From positions 1 to 5,524 of the forward strand of contig JAITOP010000284.1 in assembly GCA_031289895.1 (NCBI GenBank): a DNA stretch of 5,524 nt, read 5' to 3'. The notes beneath the pieces are model-generated. The model was not told where the DNA came from, did no database searches, and worked only from the letters and a program-made list of their open reading frames with translations. Every line of letters starts with the position of its first letter. Within the stretch, counting starts at the first letter, position 1. This DNA comes from Prevotellaceae bacterium. GTDB taxonomy: Bacteria > Bacteroidota > Bacteroidia > Bacteroidales > UBA932. Shown here in pieces: positions 1-5,414 of the stretch. A program made the position numbers and the translations under genes.

Positions 1-45
1 CAGATTACACAGAAAAAATCACATAATCTACAATTTAAAAAACCG

Positions 46-133
46 ACCAAATACCAAATACTAACGACCAACGACTAAATACTAACGACCAAATACCAAA
101 TACTGAATTACTGAATACAGAATACGGAATACC
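46..133 (+). repeat. Variable 7-bp (heptad) tandem repeat array
   Basis: About twelve consecutive 7-bp units begin at 46 (ACCAAAT, ACCAAAT, ACTAACG, ACCAACG, ACTAAAT and so on) and end with ACGGAAT plus ACC at 131-133. One unit (102-109) has an extra T. The units differ from each other but keep the phase, nearly always starting AC and ending AAT or ACG. Because 7 is not a multiple of 3 and many units contain TAA, every reading frame is closed, so the array is not coding. A related array lies on the opposite strand near 5032-5128. It resembles in principle the heptanucleotide STRR repeats of cyanobacteria, but the sequence is different. Function is unknown. Confidence 0.8.
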
Positions 134-170
134 ATATAAATACATATTTTTTAATTTTTTTGTAACAATA

Positions 171-203
171 TTTGGAACATTTGTTATTAAATCGCTATCT
201 TTG
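171..203 (+). promoter_or_regulatory. Bacteroidetes-type promoter for the mce-mmd operon
   Basis: TTTG at 171-174 and TATCTTTG at 196-203 match the Bacteroidetes primary sigma consensus (TTTG, 19-21 nt, TAnnTTTG) with a 21-nt spacer. Transcription would start roughly at 208-211, leaving an A-rich leader of about 45 nt before the mce ATG at 255. No Shine-Dalgarno-like sequence is visible in that leader, as is usual in this phylum. No other good promoter is seen before or between the five genes, so this one probably drives all of them. Confidence 0.65.
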
Positions 204-254
204 TGGAATATTTCTTTTGTAGTTTAAATTAAAATCAAAAATCAAAAAAATAAA

Positions 255-665
255 ATGAATATTTCACACATTGAACATCTTGGAATTGCGGTAAAGTCAT
301 TAGAACAGGCGATTCCTTATTATGAAGAAATCTTAGGTCTTAAATGCTATTCTGTTGAAGAGGTAGCCGACCAGAAAGTAAAAACAGCATTTTTCAAAGT
401 TGGGCAAACCAAAATTGAATTGCTTGAACCAACGAGTCCCGAAAGCACTATCGCCAAATTTATAGAAAAACGAGGCGAAGGCGTTCATCACGTTGCGTTT
501 GCAGTTGACAGCGTGCAAAAATCGCTTGACGAAGTTGCAGCCAAAGGAGTACAACTTATTGACAAAGCACCGCGCGGCGGAGCAGAGGGCTTAAACATCG
601 CTTTTTTACATCCAAAATCAACAGTAAGTGTGCTTACCGAATTTTGCGAATATCCGCAACAATAA
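255..665 (+). CDS. mce: Methylmalonyl-CoA epimerase
   Basis: Cytoplasmic metal-dependent enzyme of the VOC (glyoxalase-like) superfamily that interconverts (R)- and (S)-methylmalonyl-CoA, linking methylmalonyl-CoA mutase to the decarboxylase encoded next. The 136 residues, a normal family length, form two VOC repeats. Expected metal ligands are visible: His8 (HLGIAV), Glu55 (KIELLEP, where some family members have Gln), His79 (GVHHVAF) and Glu129 (LTEF). The His79-Glu129 spacing equals that of His91-Glu141 in the Propionibacterium shermanii enzyme, and Glu129 would also be one catalytic base. Glu36 or Glu37 is a candidate for the second base. The ATG at 255 gives the usual N-terminus and lies about 52 nt after the predicted promoter. 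First gene of the operon; 56 nt separate it from mmdA. A generic VOC protein is the alternative, but the motifs and neighbour make the epimerase assignment strong. Confidence 0.95.
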   Translation: MNISHIEHLGIAVKSLEQAIPYYEEILGLKCYSVEEVADQKVKTAFFKVGQTKIELLEPTSPESTIAKFIEKRGEGVHHVAFAVDSVQKSLDEVAAKGVQLIDKAPRGGAEGLNIAFLHPKSTVSVLTEFCEYPQQ

Positions 666-721
666 TCTGCTGTTAAAGCAATTAACATGAAAATTAAAAT
701 AATAAAAAGCAAAAAACAGAT

Positions 722-2275
722 ATGAGTAATCAATTAGAAAAAGTTAAAGAGTTGATTGAACTGCGCGAGAAATCACGACTTGGCGGCGGACAAAAACGTA
801 TCGACTCTCAGCACCAAAAAGGAAAATACACTGCACGCGAACGCATCGCTATGTTGCTCGACGAAAGTAGTTTTGAAGAATTTGACATGTTTGTACAACA
901 TCGTTGCGTAAATTTCGGTATCGAAAAAGAACATTTTCTTGGCGACGGCGTTGTTACGGGATATGGCACAATCGGCGGACGATTGGTTTATGTATATGCT
1001 CAGGATTTTACGGTTTTTGGAGGCTCGCTTTCCGAAACTCTTGCACTGAAAATATGCAAAGTTATGGATCAGGCAATGAAAATGGGCGCACCCGTTATAG
1101 GACTTAACGATTCGGGCGGCGCACGTATTCAGGAAGGTATAAATGCACTTGCCGGTTATGCCGAAATTTTTCAACGTAACATTTTGGCATCAGGCGTAAT
1201 TCCTCAAATATCAGGAATTTTTGGACCCTGCGCCGGCGGAGCGGTTTATTCTCCCGCGCTTACCGATTTTACAATTATGACAAAAGGAACAAGTTATATG
1301 TTTCTTACAGGACCAAAAGTTGTGAAAACAGTTACAGGCGAAGATGTTACACAAGAACAACTTGGCGGAGCAAGCATACACACAACAAAATCGGGCGTTG
1401 CACATTTTGCCGTTGATAATGAGGAAGATGGCATAGAACTTATCAAAAAACTTTTAGGTTTCCTTCCGCAAAACAATATGGAAGAAACACCCGTAATACC
1501 TTGCGAAGATGCTATCAACCGTTTGGAAGATTCTCTTAACGAGATAATTCCCGATAATCCTAACAAACCGTATGATATGTACGAAGTTATAGCATCAATA
1601 GTTGACAATGGCGAATTTCTTGATATACAAAAAAACTTTGCAGCAAATATAATTACAGGATTTGCACGTTTCAACGGCGTTTCGGTAGGAATTGTAGCAA
1701 ATCAGCCAAAAGTTCTGGCAGGAGTTCTTGATATTAACGCATCACGTAAAGCCGCGCGTTTTGTGCGTTTTTGCGATGCTTTCAATATTCCTATCGTTAC
1801 TCTGGTTGATGTTCCGGGATTTTTACCGGGAACAGGACAAGAATACGGCGCAGTTATCCTTCACGGCGCAAAACTACTTTACGCTTATGGCGAGGCAACA
1901 GTTCCCAAAATTACGGTTACATTACGTAAATCCTACGGCGGCGCTTATTGCGTAATGAGTTCAAAACATTTGCGCGGCGATATTAACTACGCATGGCCTA
2001 CGGCAGAAATTGCAGTTATGGGACCTTCGGGAGCAATAGAAGTACTATTCAGCAAAGAAGTTAAAGAAGCCGAAGACCCCAAAGCCCTGTCAACACAAAA
2101 GGAAGACGAATACCGCAAAGCATTCGCCAACCCATACAACGCAGCACGCTACGGATACATCGACGATGTTATTGAGCCGCGAAACACACGTTTTCGTATA
2201 ATTCGCGCCCTCAAACAACTCGCTACAAAGAAACTCACAAATCCTCCAAAAAAACACGATAATTTACCATTGTAA
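722..2275 (+). CDS. mmdA: Methylmalonyl-CoA decarboxylase alpha subunit (carboxyltransferase)
   Basis: Transfers the carboxyl group of (S)-methylmalonyl-CoA to biotin on the carrier MmdC, releasing propionyl-CoA on the cytoplasmic side of the Na+ pump. The 517 residues form the two crotonase-like halves of the carboxyltransferase family. The N-terminal half has SGGARIQEG (131-139, oxyanion-hole loop) and GPCAGGAVYSPAL (168-180). The C-terminal half has VDVPGFLPGTGQEYG (362-376) and KSYGGAYCVMSSK (403-415), and the protein ends with the typical PYNAARYGYIDDVIEP region and a Lys-rich tail. Length fits MmdA/PccB. Sequence alone does not cleanly separate it from the propionyl-CoA carboxylase beta chain. 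The decarboxylase call rests on the adjacent carrier and OadB-type pump genes and the absence of a biotin carboxylase gene. The start ATG overlaps the stop of a 12-codon mini-ORF (687-725). Confidence 0.95.
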   Translation: MSNQLEKVKELIELREKSRLGGGQKRIDSQHQKGKYTARERIAMLLDESSFEEFDMFVQHRCVNFGIEKEHFLGDGVVTGYGTIGGRLVYVYAQDFTVFGGSLSETLALKICKVMDQAMKMGAPVIGLNDSGGARIQEGINALAGYAEIFQRNILASGVIPQISGIFGPCAGGAVYSPALTDFTIMTKGTSYMFLTGPKVVKTVTGEDVTQEQLGGASIHTTKSGVAHFAVDNEEDGIELIKKLLGFLPQNNMEETPVIPCEDAINRLEDSLNEIIPDNPNKPYDMYEVIASIVDNGEFLDIQKNFAANIITGFARFNGVSVGIVANQPKVLAGVLDINASRKAARFVRFCDAFNIPIVTLVDVPGFLPGTGQEYGAVILHGAKLLYAYGEATVPKITVTLRKSYGGAYCVMSSKHLRGDINYAWPTAEIAVMGPSGAIEVLFSKEVKEAEDPKALSTQKEDEYRKAFANPYNAARYGYIDDVIEPRNTRFRIIRALKQLATKKLTNPPKKHDNLPL

Positions 2276-2280
2276 TTTAT

Positions 2281-3177
2281 ATGAAAATGAAAAGATTAAG
2301 AAAAGGATTTGTATTATTTGCGATAACGTTTATATCGTTTGCATCTTATGCTCAAACTACATCTGATTTAAGATTAAACGAAATTCTTTCGAATAATACC
2401 GAAAATATAGTAGATAATTACGCACAACACAGCACATGGTTTGAAATATACAATCCAAAATACGGAACTATTGATATTGGCGGCTGTTACGTAACCGATG
2501 ATGTAAACAATCCGAAAAAATACAGAATCCCACAAGGAATTAAAGAAACAAAAATACAATCACAACAATATTTATTGATTTGGGCAGATGGTATTGATTA
2601 TCATGGACCTCTTTATACAAATTTTAAATTAAATCCCGATGGAGGTTACATTGCGCTTTACAGTAACGATGGAAAAACACTGATAGACCAAGTTAAATAT
2701 CCAAAACTTGAAGCAAATACAAGCTACGCAAAAAACAGAAACGATGAATGGGCAATTTCGGAACGTGTAACTCCCTCATTACAAAACAATACTTATAATG
2801 AAATAAGCGCATCCGAACGACTTGGTTTACGCGACCCATACGGAGCTGTAATATCGGCAACAGCAATAGTTGTTGTATTTAGCGTATTGATATTATTATT
2901 TGTATGTTTCAAACAACTTGCAAAATTTCATTTAAAAACAAGCAAGAAGAAAGCAGCAGAGGCACAAGGAATTGATATTGATAAAGTAGAACATGCAGGC
3001 GAAGAAACAGGCGATATTTATGCAGCAATTGCATTGGCATTGCGATTGTATCAGGATGATATTCACGATTTTGAAGATATGGTTGTAACAATCGAACGCG
3101 AAGATAAAATATATTCGCCATGGAATTCAAAACTTCAATCGTTACGTGAAACACCAATAGTTAAAAAAAGTAAATAA
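2281..3177 (+). CDS. OadG-like membrane subunit with N-terminal lamin-tail (LTD) domain
   Basis: Probable small membrane subunit (gamma/delta role) of the decarboxylase pump, tethering the soluble subunits to MmdB. The 298 residues read as follows: a signal peptide at 1-24 (basic start, hydrophobic core, likely cut after SYA); a lamin-tail-like beta domain at about 28-170 (LRLNEILSNN, WFEIYNPKYGTIDIGG, YRIPQG, YLLIWADG, TPSLQNN); a single membrane helix at about 189-211; and a cytoplasmic part with a basic stretch, a probable helix (GDIYAAIALALRLYQDDIHD, 244-263) and a YSPWNSKLQSLRE motif near 279-290, as I know from Bacteroidetes OadG-family proteins. Classical OadG/MmdD proteins are near 100 residues and lack the outer domain. 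The LTD would face the periplasm; its partner is unknown. It starts 5 nt after mmdA. Met3 (2287) is an alternative start and would also leave a signal peptide. The subunit role comes mainly from gene order and the C-terminus. Confidence 0.8.
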   Translation: MKMKRLRKGFVLFAITFISFASYAQTTSDLRLNEILSNNTENIVDNYAQHSTWFEIYNPKYGTIDIGGCYVTDDVNNPKKYRIPQGIKETKIQSQQYLLIWADGIDYHGPLYTNFKLNPDGGYIALYSNDGKTLIDQVKYPKLEANTSYAKNRNDEWAISERVTPSLQNNTYNEISASERLGLRDPYGAVISATAIVVVFSVLILLFVCFKQLAKFHLKTSKKKAAEAQGIDIDKVEHAGEETGDIYAAIALALRLYQDDIHDFEDMVVTIEREDKIYSPWNSKLQSLRETPIVKKSK

Positions 3178-3196
3178 AATAAAATTTATATAAACA

Positions 3197-3640
3197 ATGA
3201 AAGAATTTAAAATGAAAATAAACGGCAGCGAGTATATTGTAAATATAGCAAGCGTAGAAGATACTCATGCCGAAGTAGAAGTAAACGGAACTATATATTC
3301 TGTTGAAATTGACAAACCAATGCGTCAGCCGGTTGTTCGTCAGATTGTAACAACAAAAGTTGCAACACCAACAACATCATCCGCTCCGGTAACAAAAGTA
3401 ACACCTGCGGCAGGAGCAAGCAGCGGCTCAAATATCATTAAATCACCACTTCCGGGAGTTATAATTGAAGTTTGCGTAAAAGTAGGCGATGCAGTAAAAA
3501 CAGGACAAAAACTTTTTGTACTCGAAGCAATGAAAATGGAAAACAGCATTAATGCCGAAAGCGACGGAAAAGTTGTAGATGTTAAAGTAAACAAAGGCGA
3601 TTCTGTACTCGAAGGAGCCGACTTAATAGTAATAGGTTGA
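3197..3640 (+). CDS. mmdC: Biotin carboxyl carrier subunit of methylmalonyl-CoA decarboxylase
   Basis: Carries the biotin that accepts CO2 from methylmalonyl-CoA at MmdA and delivers it to MmdB. The 147 residues split into three parts: a short N-terminal beta region (1-41, with YIVNI and IYSVEI strands) common to this carrier type; a flexible linker rich in Thr, Ala, Pro and Val (about 45-78); and a complete biotinyl domain (79-147). The domain has SPLPGVI, VGDAVKTGQ, the biotinylation motif EAMKMEN with target Lys113, and a closing VNKGDSVLEGADLIVIG. Length is normal for a free-standing MmdC. Lys113 must be modified by a biotin-protein ligase that is not encoded here. The gene begins 19 nt after the LTD-OadG gene. 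The first ATG is used; a second Met at residue 6 is possible. A carrier for acetyl- or propionyl-CoA carboxylase is the alternative, but the following pump gene argues against it. Confidence 0.93.
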   Translation: MKEFKMKINGSEYIVNIASVEDTHAEVEVNGTIYSVEIDKPMRQPVVRQIVTTKVATPTTSSAPVTKVTPAAGASSGSNIIKSPLPGVIIEVCVKVGDAVKTGQKLFVLEAMKMENSINAESDGKVVDVKVNKGDSVLEGADLIVIG

Positions 3641-3642
3641 TT

Positions 3643-4800
3643 ATGGAAACAGGATTTTTTGGCTTTTTATCGGAAAACCTAAGCAGCTTTTGGAACTATA
3701 CAGGTATTGCATCTGCAACAGCAGGACATATAATTATGATTCTGGTTGGGCTGGCATTTATCTATATGGCTATAAAAAAGCATTGGGAGCCAATGTTATT
3801 ACTCCCGATAGGTTTTGGAATAATTATAGGAAATATTCCTCACCTTGAATCACTTAAAATAGGCGTTTATGAAGATGGTTCGGTGTTAAATATTTTATAT
3901 CACGGCGTGCGAAACGGTTGGTATCCGCCACTAATATTTTTAGGCATTGGCGCAATGACCGATTTTTCGGCGCTCATATCAAATCCGAAATTATTACTTA
4001 TCGGAGCGGCGGCACAAGTTGGTATTTTTGCAGCATATACAACAGCATTATATTTGGGATTCGACCCAAATCAAGCCGGAGCAATTGGTATTATCGGCGG
4101 AGCAGACGGACCTACGGCAATATTTCTGTCATCGCGGCTTGCGCCCGATATGATGGGAGCAATTGCGATTGCGGCATATTCGTACATGGCGTTAGTGCCT
4201 GTGATTCAGCCGCCAATCATGAGATTATTTACAAGCAATAAAGAACGATTGATAAGAATGAAACCTCCGCGCGTAGTTGCATCTAACGAAAAAATATTAT
4301 TTCCGATAGTCGGATTTTTGCTCACTGCTTTTATAGTGCCTTCGGGTTTGCCATTGCTGGGAATGTTATTTTTTGGTAACTTGCTTAAAGAAAGCGGTGT
4401 TACGCGCCGTTTAGCCGAAACCGCCAGAGGAGCGATTATTGATATTTGTACAATATTAATAGGCTTAACCGTAGGTGCATCAACCCAAGCAACAAACTTT
4501 TTGAATTGGGGTTCGTTAAAAATATTTGGCTTAGGCGCAGGTTCATTTATTGTTGCAACGATGGCAGGAGTATTGTTTGTAAAACTCTTTAATTTATTTT
4601 TGAAAGAAGGAAATAAAATAAATCCTCTTATAGGCAATGCAGGCGTTTCGGCAGTTCCCGATTCAGCCAGAGTATCAGAAGATGTAGGCAAAGAATACGA
4701 CCCGAAAAATCATCTTTTAATGCACGCAATGGGACCAAATGTTGCAGGCGTTATAGGAAGCGCAGTTGCAGCCGGCGTATTATTAGGATTTTTATCGTAA
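3643..4800 (+). CDS. mmdB: Na+-translocating methylmalonyl-CoA decarboxylase beta subunit (OadB family)
   Basis: Integral membrane subunit that decarboxylates carboxybiotin on MmdC and couples this to Na+ export. The 385 residues are very hydrophobic, with many membrane segments, and fall in the usual MmdB/OadB range. Residues shown to matter in Klebsiella OadB (D203, Y229, N373, G377, S382, R389) have counterparts at the same mutual spacing: D155 (GGADGPTAIF), Y181 (YSYMALVPVIQPP), and N327, G331, S336, R343 in NPLIGNAGVSAVPDSAR. The strand ends with the conserved MGPNVAGVIGSAVAAG segment. All the key positions are intact, so an active pump is expected. I use ATG at 3643, 2 nt after the mmdC stop. 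An in-frame TTG at 3637 overlapping that stop would add two residues. The tight junction suggests translational coupling with mmdC. Last gene of the operon. Confidence 0.95.
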   Translation: METGFFGFLSENLSSFWNYTGIASATAGHIIMILVGLAFIYMAIKKHWEPMLLLPIGFGIIIGNIPHLESLKIGVYEDGSVLNILYHGVRNGWYPPLIFLGIGAMTDFSALISNPKLLLIGAAAQVGIFAAYTTALYLGFDPNQAGAIGIIGGADGPTAIFLSSRLAPDMMGAIAIAAYSYMALVPVIQPPIMRLFTSNKERLIRMKPPRVVASNEKILFPIVGFLLTAFIVPSGLPLLGMLFFGNLLKESGVTRRLAETARGAIIDICTILIGLTVGASTQATNFLNWGSLKIFGLGAGSFIVATMAGVLFVKLFNLFLKEGNKINPLIGNAGVSAVPDSARVSEDVGKEYDPKNHLLMHAMGPNVAGVIGSAVAAGVLLGFLS

Positions 4801-4808
4801 AACGTTTT

Positions 4809-4852
4809 GTTTTTTGTTGATTGTTTTTTGTTGATTTGTTTTTTGTTGATTT
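4809..4852 (+). repeat. Three tandem copies of a 14/15-bp T-rich repeat
   Basis: GTTTTTTGTTGATT occurs at 4809-4822, and GTTTTTTGTTGATTT at 4823-4837 and 4838-4852. The copies are otherwise identical, which suggests a recent duplication. Each copy can also be read as two 7-bp halves (GTTTTTT and GTTGATT), so it may be a degenerate relative of the heptad arrays elsewhere in the window. It begins 8 nt after the mmdB stop codon, so it would lie in the 3' end of the operon mRNA. Confidence 0.85.
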
Positions 4853-4885
4853 GAAAGAACATTTATATTCATTGTGAAAAACTGT

Positions 4886-4928
4886 CCGGCAGGATTTGTA
4901 ATCCTGCGGCATGGAGTATAAGGATTTG
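4886..4928. repeat. REP-like palindrome with degenerate second half
   Basis: GCAGGATT (4889-4896) and AATCCTGC (4900-4907) form a perfect 8-bp stem around a TGT loop, and CC/GG (4886-4887 with 4908-4909) can extend it past a one-base bulge. AGGATTTG recurs at 4921-4928, exactly 30 bp after its first copy at 4891, but the matching right arm is missing there. I recall GGATTACAAATCC-type palindromes as dispersed repeats in Bacteroidetes intergenic regions. With no T-run after it, it does not look like an intrinsic terminator. Confidence 0.6.
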
Positions 4929-5031
4929 CTGAAATTTTAAAATTTAAAATTTTACAATTAACTAATATTCAACACATAGGAATACAAAAAGTTTTTTACT
5001 AAAGATTGTTAATTATTAGCGCATCAGCAGT

Positions 5032-5128
5032 AATTCTTAATTCTTAATTCTACCAAATTCGGTATTCAGTCGTTAGTATGTAGTATTTAGTCGATTCTTA
5101 ATTCTTAATTTTTAATTTTTAATTCTTT
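5032..5128 (-). repeat. Second heptad repeat array, opposite orientation
   Basis: Read on the minus strand, 5061-5091 gives ACTAAAT, ACTACAT, ACTAACG, ACTGAAT and then ACC, the same units and the same closing ACC as the array at 46-133. On both sides the 7-bp phase continues in simpler form: AATTCTT-type units at 5032-5052 and ATTCTTA or ATTTTTA units at 5094-5128 (plus-strand wording). The family resemblance is clear in the central 31 bp and weaker in the AT-only flanks. No reading frame stays open through it. Confidence 0.7.
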
Positions 5129-5169
5129 ATAATTTGTTTATTTTTCATTTCTATATTAAAATAAAGTTA

Positions 5170-5177
5170 TAATTTTG
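5170..5177 (+). promoter_or_regulatory. Weak -7-like promoter box
   Basis: TAATTTTG fits the Bacteroidetes -7 consensus TAnnTTTG, but no TTTG lies at the right distance upstream; the nearest (5133-5136) is 33 nt away and the best spaced candidate is only TTTC at 5148-5151. If active, transcription would start near 5184 and run into the hairpin at 5280-5338, or on to the HTH gene at 5415. In such AT-rich sequence a chance match is quite possible. Confidence 0.25.
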
Positions 5178-5279
5178 TTGTAATAAAAAATATGATATTA
5201 TGATATAAACGGGAAAAAATAAAAAATAAAGCGTTAACTTTTACATATTGCTATTCTTGAATCTGGAAAATTTTTAATA

Positions 5280-5338
5280 GCTGCAAATATGAAATTGCAA
5301 CGCTCGCGAGCAATCGTGAGCTTTTTCATTTATGCAGC
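5280..5338 (+). terminator. Compound hairpin with terminator-like core
   Basis: The core is GCTCGCGA (5302-5309), loop GCAA (5310-5313), TCGTGAGC (5314-5321), then TTTTT (5322-5326): an 8-bp GC-rich stem with one G-U wobble, a GNRA tetraloop and a T tail, as in an intrinsic terminator on the plus strand. Around it, GCTGCAAATATGAAA (5280-5294) and TTTCATTTATGCAGC (5324-5338) form a 15-position outer inverted repeat with two mismatches, so the T tail can be drawn into a second stem. On the minus strand no T-run follows the core. It could end a short transcript begun near 5184, end leftover operon transcription, or act in the leader of the HTH gene. Confidence 0.55.
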
Positions 5339-5414
5339 AAAGGCATTCCAGAGCCATAGAGTAGCAATGATAAGTTCACGGTTTTTTATTTTAGAAAATT
5401 TAAACAACAACAAA

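Larger units (their letters stand above)
4801..5414. other. Long non-coding, repeat-rich intergenic region
   Basis: These 614 nt between mmdB and the next gene have no open frame that looks like a protein on either strand. The one minus-strand open frame (5330-5521) lies mostly opposite the HTH gene and resembles nothing I know. In order the region holds a three-copy T-rich repeat, a REP-like palindrome, runs of alternating A and T tracts (about 4932-4952), a heptad array, a weak promoter-like box, an exact 8-bp tandem duplication TATGATAT at 5191-5206, and a compound hairpin. I see no tRNA or rRNA. No clean intrinsic terminator is visible right after mmdB. Confidence 0.75.

Noticed and set aside
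2..29. AGATTA...TAATCT inverted repeat at the left edge
   Set aside because: Only six A-T-rich pairs around a 16-nt gap and cut close to the window edge. It may be a relic of a dispersed repeat but cannot be supported from here.
46..133. CRISPR array
   Set aside because: The period is 7 bp with no repeat-spacer alternation and no cas genes are in view.
668..680. Small hairpin TGCT/AGCA in the mce-mmdA gap as a terminator
   Set aside because: Four-base-pair stem without a T tail; too short to be meaningful.
1728..1955. Alternative plus-strand open frame inside mmdA
   Set aside because: It is a shadow of the well-conserved carboxyltransferase frame, with no family resemblance of its own.
722..2275. 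Propionyl-CoA carboxylase beta chain
   Set aside because: Same fold and motifs, but the linked OadB-type pump, OadG-like subunit and stand-alone carrier, with no biotin carboxylase in the cluster, favour the decarboxylase.
4799..4815. Palindrome AAAACGTTTT followed by a T run at the mmdB stop, as an operon terminator
   Set aside because: The palindrome has no room for a loop without breaking most of its few, mostly A-T pairs, so the stem would be too weak to call a terminator.
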